From Paraburkholderia polaris (GTDB taxonomy: Bacteria; Pseudomonadota; Gammaproteobacteria; Burkholderiales; Burkholderiaceae): DNA of 64,000 bases. How positions within the stretch are numbered: position 1 is the stretch's first letter; every line of letters starts with the position of its first letter. The position numbers were made by a program, and so were the translations under genes. Of this stretch, positions 16,762-25,784 are shown piece after piece. The stretch is from contig NZ_JABBGJ010000004.1 of assembly GCF_012927345.1 (NCBI RefSeq), positions 124,001 to 188,000 of the forward strand. The letters are read 5' to 3'. The notes beneath the pieces were generated by a model. It was not told the origin of the DNA. It saw only the letters and a program-made list of their open reading frames with translations, and did no database searches.

Positions 16762-17885
16762 ACGAGTTTATCCAGGCCTTGTCGTTAGGCGGCGCAGGCC
16801 CCAGCATCGCGATCAAGGACACGATCGATATCGCCGGCTACGCGACCACGGCCGCGAGCCGCGCGTTGGCCGACGCCCCCCCTGCGCAGCAGCACGCGGA
16901 AGTCGTGGAACGATTGCTCGATGCCGGCTGGCACATCGTCGGCAAGGCGAATATGCACGAACTGGCGTTCGGCATGACCGGTATCAACGACTACACCGGC
17001 ACGCCGCAAAATCCCCAGGACGCCTCGCGTATTCCCGGCGGCTCGTCGAGTGGTTCGGCGGCAGCCGTTGGTTTGAAGCTTGCCGATGCCGCGCTTGGCA
17101 CGGACACCGGCGGTTCGATTCGCGGCCCCGCTGCGTGTTGCGGCGTAATCGGTTTGAAGCCGACTTATGGGCGCGTATCGCGGCGCGGCGTCGCACCGCG
17201 CGAATCCACGCTCGATTGCGTCGGGCCATTCGCGCGCGAGATGCGGATGATCATAGCCGCGATGCAGGCGATCACCGCCGACTTCGACATGCATGCCGCC
17301 CACGCGTCACAAACAGCCGCGTGGAACGTCGGTATCGTGCAGGTGGACGCAACACCGGAAATCCTCAACGCCGTTGCGCGTGCAGCAGACCAGACTGACT
17401 GCACCGCGCACACGGTGGAGCTCGCAGGCTTTGCCGCCGCCTTCGAAGCGGGCCTCTCGATCATCAACGCCGAAACCTCGCATGCGTTCGGCCACCTCGT
17501 GGCAACCGGCAAGCTCGGCGCCGACCTCGACGCACGGCTGCGCGCCGCTGCAAAAACAACAGCCGCGCAACTCGATGCGGCGGAGTTGGTACGCCGGCAA
17601 TTCACCGCGGCCGTCGATCATGCGCTTGAAAGCGTGGACGTATTGATTCTCCCCACACTTCCCGCTCTGCCGATCACGCTCGACGAAGCACGCGGCGGCA
17701 CCTCGGTCATCGCCATGTCGTCGTTGATCCGGCCGTTCAATCTGAGCGGCCATCCGGCGCTGAGCTTGCCCTTGCCTATCGACGGCTCGCCGCTCAAGGC
17801 GGGCTTGCAGATCGTTGGACGCAAAGGCGCGGATGAACAGGTCTGCGCGATTGCGGCACGCTTCGAAGCGGCCCTCGCCGACTGA
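16758..17885 (+). CDS. iacH: Amidase-signature hydrolase (IacH-like)
   Basis: A 375-residue amidase-signature enzyme. The Ser-cisSer-Lys triad is readable: K20 in IAIKDTID, the cis-Ser in GGSSSGS (95-101) and nucleophile S120 in GTDTGGSIR. It is shorter than most family members (450-500), lacking much of the N-terminal helical part before the catalytic lysine, as the compact IacH/AtzF-like forms do. In iac systems it is thought to open an amide bond of a ring-oxidised intermediate. It is translationally coupled to iacI. Confidence 0.86.
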   Translation: MNEFIQALSLGGAGPSIAIKDTIDIAGYATTAASRALADAPPAQQHAEVVERLLDAGWHIVGKANMHELAFGMTGINDYTGTPQNPQDASRIPGGSSSGSAAAVGLKLADAALGTDTGGSIRGPAACCGVIGLKPTYGRVSRRGVAPRESTLDCVGPFAREMRMIIAAMQAITADFDMHAAHASQTAAWNVGIVQVDATPEILNAVARAADQTDCTAHTVELAGFAAAFEAGLSIINAETSHAFGHLVATGKLGADLDARLRAAAKTTAAQLDAAELVRRQFTAAVDHALESVDVLILPTLPALPITLDEARGGTSVIAMSSLIRPFNLSGHPALSLPLPIDGSPLKAGLQIVGRKGADEQVCAIAARFEAALAD

Positions 17886-17913
17886 AGCAGGCAATTCCCA
17901 AGGAGTAGAAGCA

Positions 17914-18657
17914 ATGCAGAACAGAGTCGTACTCGTCACCGGCGCCGCGCGTGGTCTCGGCGCCGCGATTGCCACACGCTTTCATGCAGCAGGCTATGCG
18001 GTTGCCATCGGCGACATTGCGTTCGATGCCGCACAAGCCCTCGCCCGCGAACTGAGCGCCGACGGTTCTAGCGCCTTCGCGCTGAATCTCGACGTCACCT
18101 CGAAGGCCTCCTTCGAATCCGCACGCGATGCAATCCTGCAACGCTGGGGCCGCATCGACGCGTTGATCAACAATGCGGGCGCATCCAAAGTCGTCCCCGT
18201 GATGGAGATCACCGCCGAGCAGTTCGATCAGGTGATCAACGTGAATCTGCGCAGCGTACTGTTCGGCTGCCAGGTGTTCGGCCAGCATTTCGCCGACGCC
18301 GGCGCAGGCCGCATCGTCAACATCGCCTCGCTGGCGGGACAGAACGGTGGTTCGGCAACCGGTGCGCACTATGCAGCGGCCAAAGGCGGCGTCATCACGT
18401 TGACCAAGGTGTTCGCGCGTGACCTCGGCGCGGCGGGCGTGACCGTCAATGCGATTTCGCCCGGGCCGATGGATTTGCCGATCGTGCACGAGAGCGTCGC
18501 GGCCGACAAGCTGAGGGCGGTGATCGCCAATATTCCGGCAGGACGTCTGGGCTCAGCGGACTATGTCGCCGATGTCGCGGTCATGCTGGCTGCCGAGAAC
18601 GCTTACTTCGCGAACGGCGCGTGCTGGGATGTGAACGGCGGCCTGTTCATGCGTTAA
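17914..18657 (+). CDS. iacE: SDR oxidoreductase of auxin degradation (IacE-like)
   Basis: A 247-residue classical short-chain dehydrogenase: TGAARGLG for the cofactor at residues 9-16, NNAG in the middle, YAAAK as catalytic Tyr/Lys, and a C-terminal NGACWDVNGGLFMR. A clear AAGGAG lies eight bases before the start. It closes the iacABIHE operon. Described IacE proteins act on a hydroxylated indole-acetate intermediate; the substrate here is inferred from context. Confidence 0.87.
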   Translation: MQNRVVLVTGAARGLGAAIATRFHAAGYAVAIGDIAFDAAQALARELSADGSSAFALNLDVTSKASFESARDAILQRWGRIDALINNAGASKVVPVMEITAEQFDQVINVNLRSVLFGCQVFGQHFADAGAGRIVNIASLAGQNGGSATGAHYAAAKGGVITLTKVFARDLGAAGVTVNAISPGPMDLPIVHESVAADKLRAVIANIPAGRLGSADYVADVAVMLAAENAYFANGACWDVNGGLFMR

Positions 18658-18737
18658 GTGTACGACCCGCTCGTGATGCTCGTGATGAGTTGCATTTGTA
18701 GATTTCGCCAACGTGAATGCTCACGCGACGGTGTGCC

Positions 18738-19400
18738 TCAACGAAGCACGCCGTTCGCGGACGCATCCTGATCCCACACCGCCATCACGTCGCGCACTAG
18801 CATCGCGATTGACGCCGCGCCGAGCTTGTCCTTGATGCTCGCACGATGTACGTCGACGGTCTTCACACTGATCGACAGGTCGGAAGCGATACGCTTGCTG
18901 CCCTTGCCGTCGATCACGCCGCGCAGCACTTCTTTCTCGCGTGCCGTCAGCGACTCCAGGCGCTTGCGCAAATCGCGCTGCTTCTGATTGGCGGCATGAC
19001 GCTGCGTGGCGAGTTTCAACGCGCGCTGCACGCGGTCGAGCATCTGCTGCGAGTTATACGGCTTCTCGACGAAATCGATCGCGCCGTTCTGCAACGCGCG
19101 CACCGACATGGGAATATCGCCGTGACCGCTGACGAAAATGATTGGCAGCGTCGCACCTTGACGGTTCAGCTCCGCTTGCACGTCGAAGCCGCTTTGTTCC
19201 GGCATGCGCACATCGAGCACGAGACATGCCGGCACGCTGGGATCAAAAGCGCCCAGAAATTCATTTGCATTGGCGAAGCCCGCCGACTTCACGCCGACCG
19301 ATTCGAGCAGCCACGCGAGCGACGTACGCATGCCGTTATCGTCGTCGACGATATAGACGATCGGTGCGAGGAACGGTGCGGACTGAGACGGGTGGGACAT
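18738..19400 (-). CDS. iacR2: FixJ/NarL-type response regulator (IacR2-like)
   Basis: A 220-residue regulator with a receiver domain (acidic pocket D19-D21, phosphoacceptor D63 in VLDVRMP, K113 in EKPY) and a C-terminal LuxR helix-turn-helix (LTAREKEVLRGVIDGKGSKR, then SVKTVDVHRASI). It is the likely partner of the FixL-like kinase at 12.8-14.3 kb; the two genes flank the iacABIHE operon. It is divergent from iacG, and phased direct repeats in that gap are a candidate binding site. Confidence 0.88.
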   Translation of the reverse strand: MSHPSQSAPFLAPIVYIVDDDNGMRTSLAWLLESVGVKSAGFANANEFLGAFDPSVPACLVLDVRMPEQSGFDVQAELNRQGATLPIIFVSGHGDIPMSVRALQNGAIDFVEKPYNSQQMLDRVQRALKLATQRHAANQKQRDLRKRLESLTAREKEVLRGVIDGKGSKRIASDLSISVKTVDVHRASIKDKLGAASIAMLVRDVMAVWDQDASANGVLR

Positions 19401-19542
19401 GAAGTAAGCCGGAACGGTTCGGGGAGGGTGCGATTCGAAGCGTCTTGCCGCCTCATGATAACCAGTGGAAAAAGCCCTGCAAAGCGATAGTTACCCTGTA
19501 GCGCGGATTAATGTCCCTCATGCGGCCGCCGTTCAGACACGC

Positions 19543-19573
19543 ATTGGGGAAAGCTTTAGACGGATTGGGAAAG
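19543..19573. promoter_or_regulatory. Two-turn-spaced direct repeats upstream of iacG
   Basis: ATTGGGGAAAG (19543-19553) and ATTGGGAAAG (19564-19573) start 21 bp apart, two helical turns, so both face the same side of the DNA. They are about 100 bp upstream of iacG and 143 bp upstream of the response regulator start. Such spacing suits a dimeric activator; binding by IacR2 is inferred. Confidence 0.4.
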
Positions 19574-19671
19574 ACGCCCCCTTGCACGCCGCTCGCGCGG
19601 ATTTTTTTCCGTACGTGGATTGATTACGCTTGAATCCAGACCGATACCGCGTCTCCCGAGGAACCCAGAAC

Positions 19672-20205
19672 ATGAAGCCGAATCCGCAATCGACTCCCGT
19701 CGCTGACAGCGACGTGGCAGCGAAGCAGCAATTCCGTCAGGCCATGGCGCATCTATCCGCGGCCGTGAACGTCATTACGACAGCCGGCCCGCACGGACGC
19801 TGTGGCGTGACCGCGAGCGCGGTATGCTCCGTCACCGATACGCCGCCCACGCTGCTCGTCTGCCTGAACCGCTCAAGCGCGATGCACGCCACGTTCGAAC
19901 GCAACCGGCACGTTTGCATCAACGTACTGCCTGGCGAGCACGAATTGCTCGCGCGACACTTCGCAGGCATGACGCAGGTGCCGATGGAAGAGCGCTTTGG
20001 CTGGCCGATCTGGGACGAAGGCACGCAGGGCGTGCCGGTATTGCGCGACGCACTCGCGAGTCTGCAAGGCGAGATCGTCGATCTGAAAGAAGTGGGCTCG
20101 CACTCGGTGATGTTCGTCAAAACCACCTGCATCAGCGTGCGCACGGACGGCGATGGGTTGATCTATTTCGATCGAAACTTCCACCGCATCAAGCGCACGG
20201 CATAG
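19672..20205 (+). CDS. iacG: Flavin reductase (IacG-like)
   Basis: A 177-residue FMN-binding split-barrel reductase of the HpaC family, which supplies reduced flavin to a partner monooxygenase, here most likely IacA. Family marks are FRQAMAHLSAAVNVITT, GVTASAVCSVTDTPPTLLVC and INVLPGEHELLARHFAG. GAGGAA lies ahead of the ATG at 19672. It is transcribed alone, divergent from the response regulator gene. Confidence 0.87.
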   Translation: MKPNPQSTPVADSDVAAKQQFRQAMAHLSAAVNVITTAGPHGRCGVTASAVCSVTDTPPTLLVCLNRSSAMHATFERNRHVCINVLPGEHELLARHFAGMTQVPMEERFGWPIWDEGTQGVPVLRDALASLQGEIVDLKEVGSHSVMFVKTTCISVRTDGDGLIYFDRNFHRIKRTA

Positions 20206-20254
20206 CATTGAGCGCGGCAAGAGCGATTGAGTTCAGCCGCAGCGTGTGGTCCGT

Positions 20255-21187
20255 TTAAACCACGCCCGCGCTATCGGTATCGAACTGAAACTGCGGCACA
20301 GCGGCGACGGCCTCGACAAAGCAGTCGATCAAATAATCGCAGGCCGACGTATTCAATGCGTCACGCCGCGAGATGATGCCGACCGATACGCGCGGTAAAG
20401 CCTCACGCACCGGTATCGAAACCAGCCGCTCGCGGATCCAGTCAGTTTCCAGAAAACTTTTCGGACAGCACGAAAGCAGATTACTGCTCACCGTCAGCGA
20501 AAAACTCGCACTGAACGAGCTGCACTCCACAACCACATGCGGCGCGCTTGCCCCGTGCTGCACAAAAAAATCCTGAAGCGACTGGCCGATGCTTTCGGGC
20601 GTGGTGTTGAGCATCCACTCCGCGCCTTCCAGATCCGCGATCGATTCGGCATTCGCCAACGGATGCCCTTTGCGAGCGGAAATGATCAACTCGCCTTCGT
20701 GCAATGAGCGGAACACGAATTCCGGCGCGAGCTTTTTTTCGTCGACGATAGCGATCACGAAGTCGAGCGAGCCATCGCGCAGCCGCGCCAACGCCGCCGT
20801 CAGAAAACCCTCCTGAACCGAGAGCCGCGTTTTCGGCATACGTTGCCTGAACGAATGAATGGCGCGCGACAGAAACTTCAGCGACACCAGCGGCGTGACC
20901 GCACACGACACCGTACCGCCCGCCTGTCCGGATAGATGGATCACGTCGTCCTTTGCGTGCTGCATCTCCGCGAGGATGAGTCTTGCGCGCGCACACACGG
21001 CCTGGCCGAACTGCGTGAGTTGCGCGCCACGCGCGCTGCGCGATACCAGCGGCACGCCCAATTCCTGTTCGAGCTCGCGAATCGCCTTGGTCAACGCGGG
21101 CTGGGACAGACACACCGTTTTGGCCGCGGCGCGAATGCTGCCGTGCTGGGCAATCGCCACTAAAGCGCGCAACTGGTTGTATTTCAC
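20255..21187 (-). CDS. LysR-type regulator of the adjacent transporter/amidase genes
   Basis: A 310-residue LysR protein of the CbbR/TdcA-like style, starting at GTG 21187 (MKYNQLRALVAIAQHGSIRA) with CLSQPALTKAIRELEQELG as recognition region. It is divergent from an MHS transporter, amidase and porin set, with a 382-bp gap that holds a perfect inverted repeat. Control of those genes is inferred from layout; the ligand may be the transported or hydrolysed compound. Confidence 0.85.
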   Translation of the reverse strand: MKYNQLRALVAIAQHGSIRAAAKTVCLSQPALTKAIRELEQELGVPLVSRSARGAQLTQFGQAVCARARLILAEMQHAKDDVIHLSGQAGGTVSCAVTPLVSLKFLSRAIHSFRQRMPKTRLSVQEGFLTAALARLRDGSLDFVIAIVDEKKLAPEFVFRSLHEGELIISARKGHPLANAESIADLEGAEWMLNTTPESIGQSLQDFFVQHGASAPHVVVECSSFSASFSLTVSSNLLSCCPKSFLETDWIRERLVSIPVREALPRVSVGIISRRDALNTSACDYLIDCFVEAVAAVPQFQFDTDSAGVV

Positions 21188-21383
21188 GAGTGAGCGGTCG
21201 GGTAAGCGGTTAGAGAAAGAGGCACCACACCACGCCTCGCATCAACCAGCGGCTGAAACCCGCGGCTGATGGCTTGAACCGATGGTACACCGCGAGAAAA
21301 CCCCCGGCCATGCTCCCAAATACCCATTGCCGTGCTGCCCGCATGAACCCTGGCAGCAGCGCCAACCCCGCCCAGCGGGGCGC

Positions 21384-21400
21384 GATAACCCAGCGTTATC
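21384..21400. promoter_or_regulatory. Perfect LysR-type dyad in the 382-bp divergent gap
   Basis: GATAAC-N5-GTTATC is a perfect 6-bp inverted repeat that contains T-N11-A. It lies 170 bp before the transporter start and 197 bp from the LysR start. The rest of the gap (21188-21569) shows no gene; it contains an AT-rich stretch around 21400-21440 suited to promoters. Confidence 0.55.
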
Positions 21401-21569
21401 ACAATAAGAAAAAGCAAATCCAGAATGCTTTTTTGACTCCCTAGACTTTTCCTGTCGTCGTCATTGAAGGCGCTCCACCCGATCCAGGCGCTCTCGAACC
21501 GATATTGAAGCGCGCTCGAAACGATACCGAAGCATCACGGATTGATTCACCTCCAGAGGGATCCCGTTC

Positions 21570-22883
21570 ATGAAGTCACCTTCACTCAGTTCTTCGCTGC
21601 ACGATGTCAGTCAAAGCGCGAGGCATGGCGCATCGACCCGCGGGCTGATCGTCGCCACGACAATCGGCAACGCATTCGAATTCTTCGATCTCACCGTCTA
21701 CAGCTTCTTTGCCGTACTGCTCGGCAAGCTGTTCTTCCCGCTCGCTTCGTCGCAACAGCAACTGTTACTCTCGGTCGGCACGTTCGGCATCGGCTTCATC
21801 GCACGCCCGCTTGGGGGTGTGCTGTTCGGCGTGCTGGCGGACCGCTTCGGCCGCATCGCCGCGATGAATCTCACGCTGGTGACGATGGCGGTCGGCACCG
21901 GCCTGATCGGCGTGATGCCCACCTACGCACAAATCGGCATCGCAGCGCCGCTCGCGATCGTCGCCGCGCGTTTGCTGCAAGGCTTTTCAGCCGGCGGCGA
22001 AGTTGGCGTCGCGACCACCCTGCTCGCGGAACGTGCCTCTTCCGCGCGACGCGGCTACATCACGAGCTGGCAGTTCGCGAGCCAGGGCGCAGCTGCGTTG
22101 GCCGGCTCACTGGTGGGATTTCTACTGTCGCACTACCTCGACAAAGCTTCGCTCGAGGCCTGGGGGTGGCGCATTCCGTTTCTTGCGGGCGTGCTGATTG
22201 CGCCGCTCGGCCTTTATCTGCGTTCGCGTCTAGGCGGCGAAGCGGATGCGCCTGCCGACGCCGCGCGCGATTCCGCCGGCGTGCTGAAGACTGTTCTGCA
22301 ACGCGACTGGCGCCTTGTCGTGGTGGCGCTTTTGCTGGTGGTCGGCGGCACGTCGGCGCATTTCATCGTGATCTATTACATGTCGACGTATGCGATCAAG
22401 GTGCTGCATCTGCCGATGGATGCCGCGCTCTGGTGCGGCATTCTCGCGGGCGCAGTCATGCTGGTGGTGTCGCCGGTGGGTGGCATCTGGTCCGACACGT
22501 TCGGCCGCAAACGGGTCGCTTTCATCTCGCGCGTGCTTCTAACCGTGCTGATTCTGCCGGGCTTCTGTCTGATCCAGCATTCGCCTTCGATCAGCACCTT
22601 GTACCTGGTGGTCTGCGCACTCGCAGCGCTGCACTCCGTCAACGCGGGCGCAAACGGCGCGATGCTACCGGAGATGTTCCCGCGCAGCACGCGTGCAACA
22701 GGGCTTTCGATTGCGTACGCCGCGGGCGTGTCGATCTTCGGTGGCTTTGCGCAATTCATCGTAACCTGGCTGATTCAGGCAACCGGCAATCCGGCTGCGC
22801 CCGCCTGGTACGTGATCGTCTGCGGGGTGCTCTCGCTGGTCGCGCTGCTGTTCGTGACCGACCGCACACGTCAGGACATTTAG
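21570..22883 (+). CDS. MFS transporter, MHS type
   Basis: A 437-residue inner-membrane carrier of the metabolite:H+ symporter branch, with ATTIGNAFEFFDLTVYSFFA in the first helix and LADRFGRIAAMN in the first cytoplasmic loop. About 12 hydrophobic segments can be counted. AGAGGGA precedes the start. It is 45 bp upstream of an amidase gene, so it may import the amide substrate or a product acid. It differs in sequence from the iac-linked transporter at 11.4 kb. Confidence 0.84.
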   Translation: MKSPSLSSSLHDVSQSARHGASTRGLIVATTIGNAFEFFDLTVYSFFAVLLGKLFFPLASSQQQLLLSVGTFGIGFIARPLGGVLFGVLADRFGRIAAMNLTLVTMAVGTGLIGVMPTYAQIGIAAPLAIVAARLLQGFSAGGEVGVATTLLAERASSARRGYITSWQFASQGAAALAGSLVGFLLSHYLDKASLEAWGWRIPFLAGVLIAPLGLYLRSRLGGEADAPADAARDSAGVLKTVLQRDWRLVVVALLLVVGGTSAHFIVIYYMSTYAIKVLHLPMDAALWCGILAGAVMLVVSPVGGIWSDTFGRKRVAFISRVLLTVLILPGFCLIQHSPSISTLYLVVCALAALHSVNAGANGAMLPEMFPRSTRATGLSIAYAAGVSIFGGFAQFIVTWLIQATGNPAAPAWYVIVCGVLSLVALLFVTDRTRQDI

Positions 22884-22928
22884 GCCGCCACACACTCGTC
22901 ATTCACGCTTCAACACCACGAAACTCTC

Positions 22929-24392
22929 ATGTCAGACACTCTTCATGCTGATGCACCGCTGGCTGCGCACAGCGAACTCTGCGACCTGTCCGCGCACACC
23001 CTGCTCAAACTGCAGCGAAAGAAGGAAGTGAGCGCCGTCGAAATTCTGAATGCGCACCTCTCACGCATCGAGGCCGTCAACCCGCAGGTCAACGCGCTGG
23101 TGACGATCGCCGACGAATCCGCTCTGCAGAGCCGCGCCGTAGAAATCGACGCGCAATGGGCGCGCGGCGTCTGGCAAGGTCCGCTGCACGGCCTGCCGGT
23201 TTCGCAAAAGGACCTGACCGCGACGCGCGGAGTGCGCACCACGTTCGGCTCGAAAACCTTCGAGCACCACGTCCCGCAGCACAGCGCACTGGTCGCGCGC
23301 CGCTGCGATGCCGCCGGTGCGCTCATGATCGGCAAATCGAACACGCCCGAATTCGGCGCCGGCTCGCACACGTTCAATGAAGTCTTCGGCGTGACACGTA
23401 ATCCGTGGGACCTGAGCAAATCCGCCGGCGGCAGCAGCGGCGGCGCGGCGGCATCCGTCGCGTGCGGGATGAATCCACTCGCTTGCGGCAGCGACATGGG
23501 GGGCTCGCTGCGCAATCCGGCCGCGTGGAACGCGGTGGTCGGTTTGCGTCCCTCGCCCGGACGTGTGCCGCGCGCGCCGGATTTGAACGGCTGGGCGACG
23601 CTCGGTGTCGACGGGCCGATGGCACGCGATGTCGCCGACACCGCGTTGCTATTGAGCGCGATCTCCGGACCCTCCGGCGAAACCGCGACCGAAATCAGCG
23701 AACCAGGATCGCGCTTCGCCCAACCGTTGCAACGTGATTTTCGTGGCACACGTATCGCCATGTCGGTCCAGCTTGCCGGTCTTGCTGTCGATCCCGAGAT
23801 TCAGCGGGCCGTGCAGGCCCAGGCCACGGTGTTCGAGTCGATGGGCTGCGAGGTGGAATTCGCCGACCCCGATCTCGGCGATGCCGAGGACGTCTTTCGC
23901 ATGGAGCGTGCGTGGATGATCGGCAGCCTGGTCGATCGGCTCGATGCCGATGCACGTGCACAACTGAAGCCGGAAATCGAAGCGGAGTGCCGCTTGCACC
24001 GCTCGCTATCCGCAGCGGATCTGGGTGATATGTTCGGGCGCAAGACGGCGTTGTTCGAGCGCATGCGCAGCTTCATGGACAACCACGCGTACTACGTGCT
24101 GCCCGCCACGCAGATGCTGCCGTTCGATGCCGATCTGCGCTGGCCCACTGAATTCATGGGCACACGGTACGACTCGTATATCGACTGGATGCGCATCTGC
24201 TGGTATCTGTCCTCCACCGAATCGCCGGTGCTCGCCTTGCCGTGCGGCTTTAGCGCGTCCGGCTTGCCGATCGGTTTACAGATCGCCGGACGCTTTCGCG
24301 ACGACTGGGGTCTGCTGCAATTCGGCTACGCCTATGAGGTTGCCACCGCGCACAGCACGATGCGGCCGCCGCTTATCGCCGGGCGCCCTTAA
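22929..24392 (+). CDS. Amidase-signature enzyme
   Basis: A 487-residue amidase of full family length. The catalytic lysine is K94 in VSQKDLTATRG, the cis-Ser is in AGGSSGG (166-172) and the nucleophile is S193 in SDMGGSLRNPAA. The N-terminal helical region that IacH lacks is present (LKLQRKKEVSAVEILNAHLS). Close to the auxin locus, an indole-acetamide or auxin-conjugate substrate is attractive, but nothing in the sequence shows it; many amidases of this kind act on other aryl or aliphatic amides. Confidence 0.87.
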   Translation: MSDTLHADAPLAAHSELCDLSAHTLLKLQRKKEVSAVEILNAHLSRIEAVNPQVNALVTIADESALQSRAVEIDAQWARGVWQGPLHGLPVSQKDLTATRGVRTTFGSKTFEHHVPQHSALVARRCDAAGALMIGKSNTPEFGAGSHTFNEVFGVTRNPWDLSKSAGGSSGGAAASVACGMNPLACGSDMGGSLRNPAAWNAVVGLRPSPGRVPRAPDLNGWATLGVDGPMARDVADTALLLSAISGPSGETATEISEPGSRFAQPLQRDFRGTRIAMSVQLAGLAVDPEIQRAVQAQATVFESMGCEVEFADPDLGDAEDVFRMERAWMIGSLVDRLDADARAQLKPEIEAECRLHRSLSAADLGDMFGRKTALFERMRSFMDNHAYYVLPATQMLPFDADLRWPTEFMGTRYDSYIDWMRICWYLSSTESPVLALPCGFSASGLPIGLQIAGRFRDDWGLLQFGYAYEVATAHSTMRPPLIAGRP

Positions 24393-24525
24393 AACACCGC
24401 TAATTCCCAGGTTCTTCCAGTAGCCGGTTTCGCCGCCGGCTGCTTGCAGGCAAGCAACGCGTGGCTCGCGGGAGCGAACACGTCCGTCACTTTTCGCACT
24501 TTCTCTAACTTGAGCGTCAGACAAC

Positions 24526-25728
24526 ATGAAAAAAACGCTACTGGCAGTATGCCTCGCTTCTACCTTTCCGGCAGTGGTGCATGCACAGAGTGCCGTCACG
24601 CTATACGGCATTATCGATGAAGGTTTGAGTTATACGAGCAATGCGGCGACGGCCAACGCCAACGGTAGCGTCTCGGGCCATAGCGCGGTTCGTCTGCTGA
24701 GCGGCGTGATGCAGCAAAGCCGCTGGGGTTTGCGCGGCGCGGAAGACCTTGGCGGCGGCATGAAAGCGATTTTCATGCTGGAGAACGGCTTCGACGCCAG
24801 CACCGGCAAGCTCGGTCAGGGCGGTTTGTTATTTGGCAAGAAGGCGTGGGTAGGTTTGTCAGGGCCCTTCGGCACCGTGACGCTCGGCCGCCAGTACGAC
24901 ACGAACGTCGATATCCTCGGCCCGTTTGAGGTTGGCGATCAATGGGGTGGCTATATGGCCGCGCATCCTGGCGATCTCGACAACATCAACAACACCAACT
25001 CGACGAACAACGCGATCAAGTTCACCAGCAACACGTATGGTGGTTTGACGGTGGAAGGCATGTATAGCCTGGGCGGGGTTGCGGGCAATTTTGCGCGCAA
25101 CCGGATCTGGTCGGTGTCGGCTGGGTATGTGAATGGGCCGTTGGCGCTTGGTGTGGGTTATCTGGATGTCGCCAATCCGAACACGTCGTTCTTCGGCAGT
25201 ACCGGTAGTCCTGCTGTTACTGTGAATGGCGTGCCGGGCAGCAATATGGTGTCGCCTGTGTATTCCGGGTATGCGTCGGCGAAGTCACTGCATGTGATTG
25301 GTGCTGGGGCGTCATATCTTTTTGGTGCGGCGACGTTCGGCGCGACCTATTCGAATACGAGCTTTCGCGATCTTGGAGATCTTTCTTCGGGGCCGAATCC
25401 GGCCGGCCTGAGCGGCAATGCTACGTTGAATAATGCGGAGGTGAACTTCAAGTATCAGATCACGCCTGATTTGCTGTGTGGCGTGGCGTACGACTACACG
25501 AAGGGGAGTTCGGTCAAGGGCATGACGGGGGCGACCTATCAGCAGGTCGCGTCAGGGATCGATTACTTCGTGTCGAAGCGTACCGATGTGTATCTGATCG
25601 GGGTTTATCAGAAAGCGTCAGGCACGGATTCGACTGGGAAGCAGGCGGTTGCAGCTATTAATGGACCGTCTGCATCGGCCGATGATAAGCAGGCCGTGGT
25701 TCGGATTGGCCTGCGGCATAAGTTCTGA
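24526..25728 (+). CDS. Gram-negative porin, OmpC/Omp32-like
   Basis: A 400-residue outer-membrane trimeric porin. A signal peptide (MKKTLLAVCLAS, cleavage after VHAQ region) is followed by SAVTLYGIIDEGLSYTSN, the standard start of the Burkholderia porin barrel, with SRWGLRGAEDLGGGMKAIF and FGTVTLGRQYD after it; the protein ends in the aromatic RIGLRHKF needed for barrel assembly. It is 133 bp after the amidase and may be co-regulated. The last 600 bases use more T- and G-ending codons than the first half. Confidence 0.92.
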   Translation: MKKTLLAVCLASTFPAVVHAQSAVTLYGIIDEGLSYTSNAATANANGSVSGHSAVRLLSGVMQQSRWGLRGAEDLGGGMKAIFMLENGFDASTGKLGQGGLLFGKKAWVGLSGPFGTVTLGRQYDTNVDILGPFEVGDQWGGYMAAHPGDLDNINNTNSTNNAIKFTSNTYGGLTVEGMYSLGGVAGNFARNRIWSVSAGYVNGPLALGVGYLDVANPNTSFFGSTGSPAVTVNGVPGSNMVSPVYSGYASAKSLHVIGAGASYLFGAATFGATYSNTSFRDLGDLSSGPNPAGLSGNATLNNAEVNFKYQITPDLLCGVAYDYTKGSSVKGMTGATYQQVASGIDYFVSKRTDVYLIGVYQKASGTDSTGKQAVAAINGPSASADDKQAVVRIGLRHKF

Positions 25729-25784
25729 CTCCTTTTCCTTTTTGGGCGGCGCGCTTCTGTTTGCCGCCACTACAGGCAAAAACT

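Noticed and set aside
21542..22951. Open frame of 469 codons overlapping the MHS transporter in another frame
   Set aside because: Shadow frame; the 21570 frame has the MHS motifs and membrane pattern.
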